Positions 49,111-60,124 of a stretch of 64,000 nt of DNA are shown in pieces; positions within the stretch are counted from its first letter, which is position 1; every line of letters begins with the position of its first letter. Below the pieces are notes generated by a model. The model was not told the origin of the DNA, ran no database searches, and worked only from the letters and a program-made list of their open reading frames with translations. The stretch covers positions 77,928,218 to 77,992,217 of the forward strand of contig NC_061862.1 of the NCBI RefSeq assembly GCF_907164915.1. Reading direction: 5' to 3'. The position numbers were made by a program, and so were the translations under genes. This DNA is from Impatiens glandulifera (taxonomy: Eukaryota > Streptophyta > Magnoliopsida > Ericales > Balsaminaceae).

Positions 49111-49402
49111 AGACATTGTGTGTTATTTAATACCTAATAAAAAAAACGAGAAAGACTGAAACATTAACACAACATTATAAAAACAAACAGGTACATATTA
49201 GAGAATTAAATCAAGGTAATATCTCCAGATTCTCAATATCCAGATAAATATCACATATCTTTTGTAATCCTATTGTTTAGGATTAAGTATCTCTTCTACT
49301 TAGGGTTAATTCTCTTTATAATCCTAATGAAGATGATGTTATTTTGAAATCTTTCAGTCCTAGTACAATAGAATAGCATACCTCTGTATGCATCTGTTAG
49401 CT

Positions 49403-49901
49403 TTAGTTGGATTGATCCTCTTGTCGAATAAACTTGACAAATTTAGACCTCATATCTGCTGGTATTCGGACAGGGAGATAGTTCTTGTCAAGCCAAACTG
49501 CAGTCGCTCTCGCTTCAAGAATAGGCTTTGTTTTACAAGAAAAGAAACAAATTAAGCATGATTCATGTTACTGAACAAAAGATGTTAATCAACAAACATG
49601 CATTGAAGAAATTAAACCTCATTATCTGGCAACTTGAAGATGGAGTGTTCAAAGTAGAATCGGGCTGCTGATGAATCCGATATTCTCACCTTCACAACAA
49701 ACCTGTCTCCAGTACTATAGATAACATATTGATTGAGGGTCATTCAGATTACTATTCAATTTTCAAAAAAAAAAAACATCATAGTTCTTACTCTTAGTGG
49801 ATTGAGGGATTTTAGTGTCATCTCAGACAAAGCTAGGGCGTCGCCTGTCCTAGCAATGGCATCTGCATTTATTCCTAACAGTTCCAGCAATTCGTGAAGT
49901 C
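49403..49901 (-). pseudogene. ALT-type acyl (hot-dog fold) thioesterase, 3' exons only
   Basis: Three minus-strand exon-like segments read in order: 49901-49792 ([18 protein letters not shown] then [14 protein letters not shown]), 49714-49618 (GDRFVVKVRISDSSAARFYF then FKLPDNE) and 49525-49403 ([20 protein letters not shown], ending at a TAA). The segments and their order match the C-terminal part of plant ALT/YbgC-type plastid thioesterases, which release fatty acids or ketoacids from acyl carrier protein. The transit peptide and the exon with the catalytic Asp and its loop are not found upstream. The first junction does not keep frame (one base in excess), so this is probably a relic. Family assignment is from memory of the fold. 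Confidence 0.65.
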
Positions 49902-50682
49902 CTTTAGAAGGAGGGAATAACAAAGCATTTACAATATAAAATTAGCTTGAACAATGATAGTTACCGTGTTGACAATAATTTGAATAACAGATATACAATT
50001 TGATTAAACAATGGATCTCTTTGTCTATTTGAAATAACAATTATTAACGATAAAACACCTAATAATTGATATCAGATTAAGGGCAGTAAACGATTGATCC
50101 TCTGTTCCTTAATAGATCTTGTGTTATAAGCAAACCCAGAAAAGACTGAAACATTAACACAACTCATCATCTATAAATGATCAAAATATGAAGTTAAACT
50201 GAAAAACAAAACAGATGTCATCAATATCAACAGTTAAGGTTGGAACCCGATCATTACCGTTTTCGTTAATCTTTCCGCTTCCATCTGCGGACGACCGGGG
50301 TCAGAATCAACAAAGACAGCGTCATCAGAGACAAAAATCTAGTAGAGGGGAATTTGGGTAGAAGGCGTTTACTCGGTTCGATTCTTCAATCAACCGAGAA
50401 TGAATGAAGGGGTCAAGGGATTTAAACGGATTCTTTTAACGGTACATGTATGAGAAAAGTAAAGTTTTTGAAATTTAAACCAGTCATTTGATTTATATGT
50501 TTACAAAATCCGCATTTGATTTATATGTTTTTTATTACGATTTACAAAAACCAACATAATATATTTCTGTAAATAAAATTTTAATTTTTAGAAAATTTAT
50601 TAAAAAAATATTATGACTTAAAAAAATTAAAAATACTATAAAAAAAAAAAATTAAAGAACTTAACATTTTTATTTTAATAGA
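49902..50682. other. AT-rich region with a small GC-richer leader-like patch
   Basis: A 20-bp sequence, AAGACTGAAACATTAACACA, occurs at about 49152 and again at about 50142, so the thioesterase relic is bracketed by a short direct repeat. On the minus strand at 50345-50230 a leader-like patch contains two candidate ATGs and ends ACGAAAACG followed by GTAATG. No downstream exon fits it. Confidence 0.4.
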
Positions 50683-50691
50683 TGTCAATGG

Positions 50692-50870
50692 GGAAATTTG
50701 ATAACATGACCCTCAAAATACCCCCATTTCCCATATTTAACCTTAGAAATTTTCATTTTTATTTTTAACCTTTTTTTTAATTTTTTTCCAATTTTACCCT
50801 TAATAACCTTTTTATTTATTTTTTTTTTTTTTTTTTTTTCATTTCCCTTTTCTCTCCCGATCTCTTCCCG
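50692..50870 (+). repeat. Left terminal inverted repeat of the Pack-MULE
   Basis: It is pyrimidine-rich with TTTTTAACC and ACCCTTAATAACC, then TTTTTTCATTTCCC. It pairs with 54544-54365 read in reverse, with scattered substitutions. Confidence 0.85.
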
Positions 50871-51179
50871 CCGACACAGACCCCACGCCGCCTTCCCCCC
50901 TTCGAAGAACACCCCGCTGCTAGGGCTACGCTTGGACTTTTGAAACTGAAGCCCATTAGTGAAGAATACCCCGCTGCTAGGGCTAATATAGGCACTTGAA
51001 GAAAGGGAGACGAACCAAGCTCTATATTCTCTTTTGATTGAAAACCAAATCTCTATATTCTCCAATTCTTTGTTCAAGCTCCAGGCGGCCGACCTCTAGT
51101 TTTGTGAAGCAGCGACAATCCAGTTGAAGACTAGGATCATCAATTTGTTTATCCGCTCAATGTAAGTTTTGCTACAGCT

Positions 51180-51310
51180 ATGGGGCGTGGGGGGTTGAGC
51201 GTGGTTCTTGGGCGTGGGGGGTTGAGCGTCGTTCTTGGGCGTGGGTCTTGGGCGTGGGGGTGGGCGTGGGTCTTGAGCGTGAGGCGTTGAGCGTGGGTCT
51301 TGGGCGTGGT
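51180..51310 (+). repeat. TTGGGCGTGGG-type minisatellite
   Basis: Roughly 10-20-bp units of GGGCGTGGG with TTGAGCGTGG or TCTTGGGCGTGG are present. A related array in the same orientation lies at 53948-54040 at the other end of the Pack-MULE. The open frames here are repeat artefacts. Confidence 0.8.
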
Positions 51311-52223
51311 ATACAGTGAAGTGCGAAATATTAAACAAGTTGCTGCAAGTTTTAATGTAACACAATTTTGTTCTTTAAATACATACATTGGTAGTCATCT
51401 CATTTTCTCTAACAGGCATCTCTCTATGTCTCCACATATGGGTTCTGAATCTTATAAGTTCCTCCACTCCTGATTGCAAGACTTTTATATTTTTCTTATC
51501 ACATTAAGACTTTCCATTTGGTAATGTTGTTTTAGGATTTGGTTACAGAAAAAATAAGAAAAAAAATAATTAAAATGTTTGTATTTTCTAAACATAGAAT
51601 TTATAAAGTGGTATTTGTATTCGATTTGAAAATTATATTTGGTATACTCAAGTTATTCAATTATGAACATCTTATATGTTTATGTTGATTTTCTTTTGTA
51701 TTTGTTCTCCAATGCTCATTAGTTGAACTAATTTTGGTTGATAAAATGTTTTTTAATTCTTAATTAAGATTAATCAAAACCTCTTAAATATCTCACCCAA
51801 CTTATTCTTATAATAATGAAAGGCCTAATTTTACTATTACACATCAACAACAGTGGAATTGTTTCAGAAGTATATAAATAAAAGGGATGATCCATGACAT
51901 ATATGGAAAAGAGTGAATTGTTTATTACATAGAATCTTGGGGACATTATATTATAACAATTGAACAAGACCAAAAGAAATGGGGGATGGGGCTCCTAAAC
52001 CATGGTCTAGGGCAAATCACTAATGAACCAACAACTTGAAGTCAGAATTAGGGTCAAGTTTCTTAAAGAATGAAGAAATCAGGCTCAAAACTTGACCCTA
52101 ATCCAACCAACAATATATATCCAAGATAAGACTATTGAAATCCCCTTGTTCTTCTTGGCCAAACCAAATGATACATGTTGCATAGATAGGCCAGTTGACG
52201 TGGATTGTGAATGAGGCTTTTGG

Positions 52224-53892
52224 TCAACGCCTTTTGGACCTTGTTTTGGCGACCCGAGACTTGGAAATATCACTATTTGGTGGATTCCAGATGATATCGT
52301 CAAGATTGTTGCAGAAACTTTTATAAAACTGTCACAAAATATATATCTTGATGAAAAATGGTTAACAGAATAACTGAGAATAAATTAATATACTTACTTA
52401 AAGGTATTCACTTCCATCGCCAACTGCTTGCTGAATATCGACCATTAAAAACGTGGGAGCAACTTTAAAGACCTGATTAAAAAAAAAGTTTTAATCAGAA
52501 TTTTTTTTTAAGAAGAGAAAAAAAGGATTTTAGGGTGTAGAACTTGCTTCCAAGATGACTGAGAAATATGAAGTCTTATTTGCTGACAAGCCTTCCACTC
52601 TCATCTACAACGACAGGAAATAAAAAAAAACACATTTTTATGTCATTCGATGAAAATTAACTGCAAGAAGTTAAAAATATATATATTTTCCTTGAAATTT
52701 CGGATGTGGGTTTTGTATCCCATAGATTGTGCGACAACTTCCATTGTAGATAAAACTACTTTAGGAGGTTTTCGTGAAACAAAACGCGTTTGATGCTTCA
52801 AAGAGCCCTCCTGCAAGAGAGAATACGTAATGAGCCTATTTGAAAACTAGTGTTTTGTCACGATTTGTGTCATAATCACAATCTCAATGAAAAATCGTCA
52901 AAACTAAAACAGAATTTGAATTTTTTGGCTTGGTATAAAATTTTTATATACCATGATCCAAATGATGTATATTCAATCATATTATTTTATGAGTTATGAT
53001 CAAATTACTTTTTAAATCAATGTGAAAGGTTCAAGCCTTGTGAAAGAATTATAAGATCAAATGCATTGAGTGTTAAAGAACTCTCTTCTTCCTCACTCCT
53101 CCTGTATTGATCAACAATATTACCTTCTTCCTGCAAACGATGTAGATCTTAAAAGAAGCCGAAGAAAACAATCAGCATTTGCTTGCACAATGACTGAACA
53201 AACCTCATGTTCATCAAAAGCAGCATTTATGTCATCAAGAGTAACATCTTCATATTCTGTACGTTTGACAGGAATATAATCCCTCTTGAACCATTCATCA
53301 TTTCTTATCTCCTCAATTACAATTCGCTGCACACAAATTTGTTTTTTTAAAATCAGGACAACAAAAACAACTCAGTGAAGAATAAGAACAAGAACAAACT
53401 AAACCCTAAATCTCACAGTTTCAGGATTTGGATCCAAGATCCGATGAATTAAAGATCTTGCTCCAACTGGAAACCATGTAGGACATGAAAACTCAGCTTT
53501 ATCTATCTGCATCATCAAGAACGTCTTTAAACACAGGACAGGACAGAACAGAACAAAACAAAACAAAACAAAACAAAACAAAACAAAACAAAACAAAACA
53601 AAACATGGTGATAATAAAAACAGTTCTTACCTTACTATACAAACTAGTGAGATCAATTTCGTCAAACGGAAGATATCCTGCCATTAGAACATATAGAACA
53701 ACTCCACAAGACCAAACATCCGCAACAGCACCATTGTACCCTTTGTGACCCAATACCCTAAACAAAAAAATATATATAACACTTCAATTCCCTAAACACC
53801 TGTTTATCAAATATAATTATATGTGGGTATTCAATTACCTCTGGTGCTACATAGTTAGGAGTTCCACAAATTGTCCGAAGGAGACTCACTCC
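52224..53892 (-). pseudogene. CIPK (CBL-interacting protein kinase) fragment with introns
   Basis: Exons in order: 53892-53839 (GVSLLRTICGTPNYVAPE, end of activation loop), 53755-53631 ([20 protein letters not shown]), 53506-53417 (FSCPTWFPVGARSLIHRILD), 53326-53204 (EEIRNDEWFKRDYIPVKRTE), about 53134-53020 (LTLNAFDLIILSQGLNLS, the NAF motif that binds CBL calcium sensors), 52810-52694 (RKPPKVVLSTMEVVAQSMGY, the phosphatase-interaction side), about 52602-52549, about 52483-52397 and about 52325-52224. This looks like a CIPK8/24-like kinase. The N-lobe, catalytic HRD and DFG exons are missing. Damage: a stop soon after the NAF motif, loss of the donor after HIRNFK (GA instead of GT), and a TAA after GSEYL. 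It sits inside a Mutator-like element, so it was captured. Confidence 0.85.
53545..53605. repeat. (AAAAC)n microsatellite
   Basis: About 12 copies of AAAAC/CAAAA lie in the intron between two CIPK exons. The Phe/Cys/Val-rich frame on the minus strand arises from it. Confidence 0.95.
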
Positions 53893-53947
53893 CTAAAATA
53901 CAACCACCAAAAACTTCATAACTATCCAAAACAAAATATCATATTAT

Positions 53948-54040
53948 ATGGGGCTAGGGCTTGGGCGTGGGTTGGGCGTGGGCTGGGCGTGGGCTTGGGG
54001 CGTGGGCTGGGCGTGGGGCGTGGGGCATGAGGCGTGGGTA
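53948..54040 (+). repeat. TTGGGCGTGGGC-type minisatellite
   Basis: Short GGGCGTGGG units are followed by three copies of CATTTCAAAC-TACCATTT sequence at 54050-54140. The array lies exactly where the missing N-terminal CIPK exons would be expected. Confidence 0.8.
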
Positions 54041-54364
54041 CACATTTCGACAGCATTTCAAACGTACCATTTTGACAGCATTTCAAACCTACCATTTCGA
54101 CATCATTTCAAACCTACCATTTCGACAGCATTTCAAACTGAATGAGATGGGAATGAAAGAAAAGAACGTACCCATTGCTTAATCAAACGGTTGGTCTCGT
54201 CGCGGGCCTCAGTTGGGTCTCAGGTACACTGGGTCTCAGCTGTGTCGTCGGCAGTGGCGACTATGGCAGTTAAAGACCGTCGTCGGTGGGGGTCGGTGGC
54301 TGGCTGTTGGGGGAGGGGATGGTGGGGTCGCGGTGGAAAGGAAGAGAGAAAGTGATTGGGGGAA

Positions 54365-54544
54365 ATGTGAGGTGAACCTGTGAGAGGGAAAAGAAGGAAA
54401 AAAAGAAAAAATAAATAAAAAAGGAAAAAGGTTATTAAGGGTAAAAAAGGAATTTTTTTATAAAAAAGATTAAAAATAAAAATTGATATTATTGAGGTTA
54501 AAAATGAGAATGCCTCTCTTTTGAGGGTTTGGATCAAATTTTCC
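54365..54544 (-). repeat. Right terminal inverted repeat of the Pack-MULE
   Basis: It is the mirror partner of 50692-50870 and shares GGTTATTAAGGGTAAAA and AAATTTGAT-type blocks. Confidence 0.85.
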
Positions 54545-54552
54545 TGTCAATG

Positions 54553-55847
54553 TCATCGCAATATATATATTCATAATGTTGGAGTTATAATTATTTATAA
54601 TATATTTATATAATTATTTATAATATTTTCATACAAAAATAAATAAATAAGTTATTTGGTGTTCTCTATGTTACATAGAGTTATTGTGCAAAGAAGCTCT
54701 CTTCCACCACCAACAAGCTAAACCAATAAGAGGAGCTCGTAGTAATACTCATTTCACATTGGCCTCTATGTACTATAAATGCGGATAACTAGACATTTGT
54801 TCTTGTTTGAAAAATCTTACAATAAAATAATCAAATAAAAACCAAATATGCATAGTATAAAAATTGAGAACCTTAGTTATAAGGTAGAAGATGACATCCC
54901 CAAGTAACTTGGGTACGAGATGATGATAAAAACATATTCTTTTATCTAACGTGAGTGATACTATTTGAAAATTATCACGGTGCAGAATTTCGACAAACCC
55001 TTTCTTTTACTTGAGTTTGCATGTGCATTCATATTTAACATTCACATTCACATTATTGATTCGTTGTGTTATTACCAACCTTATTTGTTTAGTTATCATA
55101 AAATCGGACAAATAATGACTAGTAAACAAGCGAGACTTAATGAAATGACCTGCAAAGAAATGAAAGAGTTTTTAATTATGCTCATACAACTTGGGGGACA
55201 AGACCACGTAGAAAACGACTTTCCCAATATTGTGAAACTGGGAAAATTGAGACAAGGGGTAAAAAGGAGTTTAAGCATTCATGAACTGCGGGAAGTATTC
55301 GACCTCGGTCGACATGGATAAATTGCCGAGTGAAGAGGATCAAATCGCAATGATTCTAAAGTCACTAAATGATACCTATCTGTTCCTTTTGACAGTTACT
55401 ACACTACCTTCTCTTCGGGGATTCGATGGATGTGAGAGGAAGGATAAATGAGACTCTAGCAAAGAGAGAAATTACATTTCATAAGTGATCTACTCACGGG
55501 AGAGGGATCTTAAAGATATAGAGGAAGAAAGGGCTAACCCAAAGAGAAGGGCAAGGTACGAAGAGGTGCAGACGGGGTTTCTAAATAGAAATACCGGTCA
55601 GTAGGGCTCACAGTCAACCTCGACCCCAGACAGCTGCGAATCCAGAATGAGTTAGGAATATCTTTGAGTAAGATGATGGCTCTATTGAATGACTGATCAA
55701 ATCATTAACAATGAAGAGCGGGAAACTGATCTCAGGGAGATTCCCAAATGAGTTTTTGTAAGTATCACCAAACTTTGGAGCACGTACACTAATTTTTGTA
55801 TGACACTCAAAGGGAAGATCCGAGAGTTGATCAAGGCTAATGAGGAG
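54553..55847. other. Region with an unidentified open stretch
   Basis: The plus strand is open from about 55110 to 55321 (KQARLNEMTCKEMKEFLIML and RSLSIHELREVFDLGRHG). It then continues in another frame with LPSEEDQIAMILKSL, which is faintly like a retrotransposon gag. No domain can be named with confidence. The rest is non-coding. Confidence 0.35.
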
Positions 55848-56265
55848 TGTCACGGGTTCGGTTTTTCCATCAACGATCTGTACAGCACTAGTTTCGATCT
55901 TCGAAAGAATGAGTAACTAGTCAGTCTATTTAAAACAAGGGTTTGTTTCAATAAACATACAAATTCTAGAGAGAGAAATCAAACTCTTACAAAATAAAAT
56001 AAAATAGTATTATATTACTTGAATTGAATACTTATGATGATTAAAATGTAATAACTATGAGATATTTATAAAACTTATTATAACCATCACATTAATGACG
56101 CACTAAATTAAAACAATCTTTCTTGATTTGTAAGTGTATTTAGGCCATATCTTTCAAATATCACACTAATATAACACATGTCTTCCAACTAGAATATTCC
56201 TTGGGTTGGGCCTATTTAAACGATTGGGCCTCCCCTTGGGCTAGGAAGGTTGAGGCATCGTGACA
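55848..56265 (-). repeat. LTR (3' LTR) of a Gypsy element
   Basis: The 418-bp block starts TGTCACG and ends CGTGACA, a perfect 7-bp terminal inverted repeat with TG...CA ends. On the minus strand it is preceded by the purine tract GTGAGGGAGAA at 56277-56266, the expected polypurine primer for a 3' LTR. The second LTR is not in the window. Confidence 0.8.
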
Positions 56266-56539
56266 TTCTCCCTCACTTATTCCGGCGATGACCTTCTTAT
56301 AGATTCAGATAATGTCTTTAATAAACTCACGTGGAATATGGGGACTGTAGTGCGTCTACAAATGCGATGGAAGTTTTAAGCGATGGGATAATTTTCCAAC
56401 CCATTTCTTCCCAAAGAAATGACATTCGTATCGCCTCACAAGCCCTTTGTGAACTTTGGAAAATCATCTCCCTTGATGGAGGATGAGTTTTACCATCACT
56501 CGGTCTCCTCCAAACTCCAAGTGTCTTCTCTTCTTGTCC

Positions 56540-58290
56540 TCTCATTTCTTCATTCTTTTGGTGGTCTTGGCAATTTCACACTTCTTTTTCTTGAAGAGTA
56601 ACTTATTTGGTTGCCTCTTCAGCTCCTCCAATTTTGGAGGTTCCATGCGATAAAGGATCATCGTCAATGGTTTAATACATTTGACTAACTCTATTATGTG
56701 ATTCATTTCTCTCTTAGGGTGGAGATTCTTTGGTAATTCAGTAGGCATTACATTCAAAAATTTCTCTATGACATTTGTAACTTCTAGAGGTGTCTTCTCT
56801 TGGGACGTAGTTTTCTCGTCTTCTTTCAAGGTAACAAAGGATGTTGGGTGGGCCTTCTTCATACCTTTTGAGAGTTTCATCTCAAAGAGTTGTCTAACTC
56901 ATATCTTTCTCTCCCTTGTTAAAGGTATCGTACAAATATTATCTTTCTCTAGAATGTAATAGTATTGACAGAAGGGAGTAGGAAGACATTTACCTTGTCT
57001 ATGAACTATATGTCGATGACCAAGTTGTAGCCGTCCATGTAAACGATGGAAACTAGGAGGTCAGTCCACTCCCCAAGTTGAACTTTACATTACGAGCAAC
57101 TCCATAAGTTGCACTTGGTGCCGAATTGACTAATTTAAGTCACCCCTACTCCTTTGTGTACCTGATCCTTACTCTTCCCGCCTCATTTACCTCTAGAAAG
57201 TTGTTGTTGACTCTCATGTTCAATAAAACTTTAACCATGTGGTTTCTTAATTTTGTTTCCACGAACAGTCGTCATTTCTTCGCAGAATTTGGCTTCTCAA
57301 ACTTTGCTTTAACGACATTAAGGAGGTGTAATGACCCCAATCAAGCCTCATCATGAAGGCATTTCTCCTCCATTAATGTGAATAGTTTCGTCTTCATAGG
57401 GCACTCTCTTGTTTTGTGTGGCCCTTGGAAAAAGAAATACTTTATTCGGGTTTCTCTTCACTTTTCTCGTCCCGATCTCCTCTACCATTGGGTTTGGTAA
57501 ACTTAATCGAGTCTTTCTTGTTCTAGAAATGATATCAACCATTCCCCTTATCACTCATCTCGTGGGTTGACTTTGGTTTGTCTTGCCTTTTCATTTCCAC
57601 AAAAGATTCAGCTAAGGGGGAATGGTTGAGATCATTTCTACAACAAGGAAGACTCGATTAAGTTTATCAAGCCCGATGGTAGAGAAGATCAGGACGAGAA
57701 AAGTGAAGATCTCCTCTACCATTGGGCTTGGTAAACTTAATCGAGTCTTCCTTGTTGTAGAAATGATCTCAACCATTCCCCCCTTGTCACTCATCCCGTG
57801 GGCCGACTTTGGTTTGTCTTACCTTTTCATTTCAATAAGAGATTCATCCACGACAATAGTGGTGTTTAGATCTTGGACATCACACCATTCTAACTCTAGT
57901 TTTGCCCATATTTGTAGACCGTCAGTGAAAGTGAACAAGGCTTCGTCGTCTGAGTAGTTAGGGATCTCAAAAAAAGTAGCTATGAACTCCTTGACATACT
58001 CCTTGATACTTCCCCTTTATGAGAGTCGTCGTAACTTGGAATTTGCTTCTCGAATGACGTTTTCAGGATAAAACTGTCTCTTGAGTTCTTCCTTGAATTA
58101 TCCCCATGTATTGATAGAACATATACCTCTTTCTATGTCACTACTCCTTCACCTCCACCACAACATTGTAGTGTCTTTTAGGTATGTCGTGGTAGTATAT
58201 ATCTTTCTCGCCTCTTCCACTAGGCTGAGTTCTTTAAAGTACTGATCTAGACCCTATAAGAAGTTGTCAATCTTTTTTGCGTTAAACATA
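56540..58290 (-). pseudogene. Gypsy gag-protease-RT remnant
   Basis: Minus-strand readings, across frames: gag near 58270-57840 (WGLDQYFKELSLVEEARKIY, then LWWRW, then FKEELKRQFYPENVIREANS and SIKEYVKEF), a CCHC-like knuckle near 57420 (GPHKTRECP-like), the protease flank near 57120 (LVNSAPSATYGVARNVKFNL), and the linker into reverse transcriptase near 56760-56620 (VMPTELPKNLHPKREMNHII and YRMEPPKLEELKRQ). Stops and shifts are frequent. It ends just where the reverse transcriptase would begin. Confidence 0.8.
57465..57835. repeat. Local duplication-inversion (direct, inverted, direct) within the Gypsy gag
   Basis: A block of about 70-110 bp containing CTACCATTGGG(C/T)TTGGTAAAC and ATGATCTCAACCATTCCCC occurs at about 57470-57590 and again at about 57706-57830. 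Between them, at 57622-57690, is an inverted copy (GGTTGAGATCATTTCTACAA onward). The inverted pair forms a near-perfect palindrome of ~70-bp arms around 57697. Confidence 0.9.
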
Positions 58291-58439
58291 AGAACAAAAG
58301 TGTGGTTGTTAAACGTAAAAACAAAAATGTAGACTTTATCCGTTATACCCAAGTATAAAACTAACAAAGGAAAAATACTACGAGGTCTAGAGTTTGAAGC
58401 ACATAACTTCAAAAAGAGAAGCGGAATCTAATATCATGG

Positions 58440-58989
58440 TACATGGTGCAAAATGAGGTATATTGTGATCAATAATATGTAGTTAGCAACCCTAATATGC
58501 ATATAAGTAATTAATGTATTATGAAAATTTTGAAATTTTAATGTATAATTATCATAAAGGAATACACTTAAATTCTACAACCCAAACGAGTTATTGTATG
58601 GGAAGAAATTCATATAATTTATTGAGCTTCTCGGTTTCTAAGTAAACAAACAACAATTATATCTATCATTTTCATTTTGGCTTTGTAACACTTTTTTTAA
58701 AATATAATAATATTAAGGCTATGTTTGATAAAATTGAAAAAAAAATATATATTTGAATTCTAAGTATTTATTGACTTAAATATAAAGAGATAAAAAGTTA
58801 AATTAATAAACAGGAACATTTAAAATTTAAGTATTCAATATTTTAATTAGTTTGGACAAATACCTCAAGACTATTATAGTCTTATATATTACTTATATTA
58901 GTTAATAAACTTAATATATTAAATAAAAAATAATTAAAATAAATATTATATTTTGTTAATGAGTATGTTAAATTATAATTTGTTAATAG

Positions 58990-59065
<76 letters not shown>

Positions 59066-59839
59066 GAATATATATAAGAGATAATAAAATATATATTTAT
59101 ATTTTTCTCTGTTTTTTTATTTTATTTAGTTAAAGAAATTATGATCAAATAAAAGAAAAGTTTGTTGTACTTCTAATATAAAGAGAAAAATAATACGATT
59201 TTATATATATCATTAAAAATAATTAGATGAATTAAAGAAAAAAAGAAAGTTTAAAATAATGAAAAATAATATGAGTTTACATATATAGCATTAATTTTAT
59301 TAAAATTAAAAGGATAAAGTAATTTTTTGATGATTTTTTTGGGAGCAAGTTTAGCTTTTAAAATAAGTTTTATATTTTAGTTTATTATTTTTAACATGTT
59401 TTCACTTAAATCTATGATAATAAGTGATTATAAATATGTGTTATTAAATATACTTATTTTAAATAAGTCCTTAATATATTTAATTAAGTGATAACATGGC
59501 TTAAGTTTGTGAGGGTCTTAAAATATATATTTTTACTTATGTTGATTTTATCTTTTATTTGATGAGGTTACAAATTCTTTGAAAGACAATATTACTTCGA
59601 CTATCAAAATGTTTGTGTTGATGATATTTTTATTGGATTTGTTATTGGGTTTATAGTGAAACCAATAATTAAGTTTATTTTGGGCTATTTACTCTTGGTA
59701 TTAATAGTCAACTTATACATCTTTAAAATATTTTTTATTGCAGTCTTATTGTCCTTTTTTTAATTTGCTCTTATATAGTTCATGTTTGTTTTTTTTATTT
59801 AGTTTTCATGAACTCTATATAAATACTAGCCAAAAGATG
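58440..59839. other. AT-rich intergenic DNA
   Basis: No exon was recognised. A long (AT)n tract lies at about 58994-59062. Confidence 0.5.
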
Positions 59840-60124
59840 TCTGGATAAATATATATATATATATAATGATGCTTAATTTTTAAAGTGTTCGGATTGCCGG
59901 GTCGAAAGTTGTGGTTAATTTGGATATATATGTGTGAGAGTAATGGATACTTTGGTCGGATTGTAGGTTGACCCGCCCATAAACTTAAAACGGTTAAAAA
60001 TAAAATTAAAAATGCTATAGGTATGGTTCGAACTTGTAACATAACAAAAACAAGTATAACATTTTAACAAACTAGGCTAATAACACTTTATATTTTAAAT
60101 TGAACACCAAATTTGATGAACGCG

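Larger units (their letters stand above)
50692..54544. mobile_element. Mutator-like element carrying host gene exons (Pack-MULE), 3.85 kb
   Basis: The left end (GGGAAATTTGAT then CCCTCAAAATA) matches the reverse complement of the right end (GGAAAATTTGATCC then CCCTCAAAAGA). Similarity continues for about 180 bp, including TACCCTTAATAACCTTTTT in both. TGTCAATG flanks both sides (50683-50690 and 54545-54552), and a ninth base is G or T, so the target duplication is 8-9 bp as expected for Mutator. There is no transposase; the interior is a CIPK gene fragment plus GGGCGTGGG arrays. Confidence 0.88.
55848..58437 (-). mobile_element. Ty3/Gypsy element, internally deleted, lacking its 5' LTR
   Basis: Minus-strand order: primer-site-like TGATATTAGATTCC near 58437 (a decayed TGGTATCAGAGCC), gag, zinc knuckle, protease, start of reverse transcriptase, then polypurine tract and 3' LTR. 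Most of reverse transcriptase, all of RNase H and all of integrase are gone, so only about 2.2 kb of internal sequence remains. Confidence 0.8.

Noticed and set aside
51096..51388. Pro/Thr/His-rich frames (PRPRPTP-type)
   Set aside because: They are repeat artefacts of the GGGCGTGGG minisatellite.
53399..53765. Single continuous minus-strand protein with a Phe/Cys/Val repeat
   Set aside because: The repeat is the (AAAAC)n intron microsatellite; real CIPK exons lie on either side.
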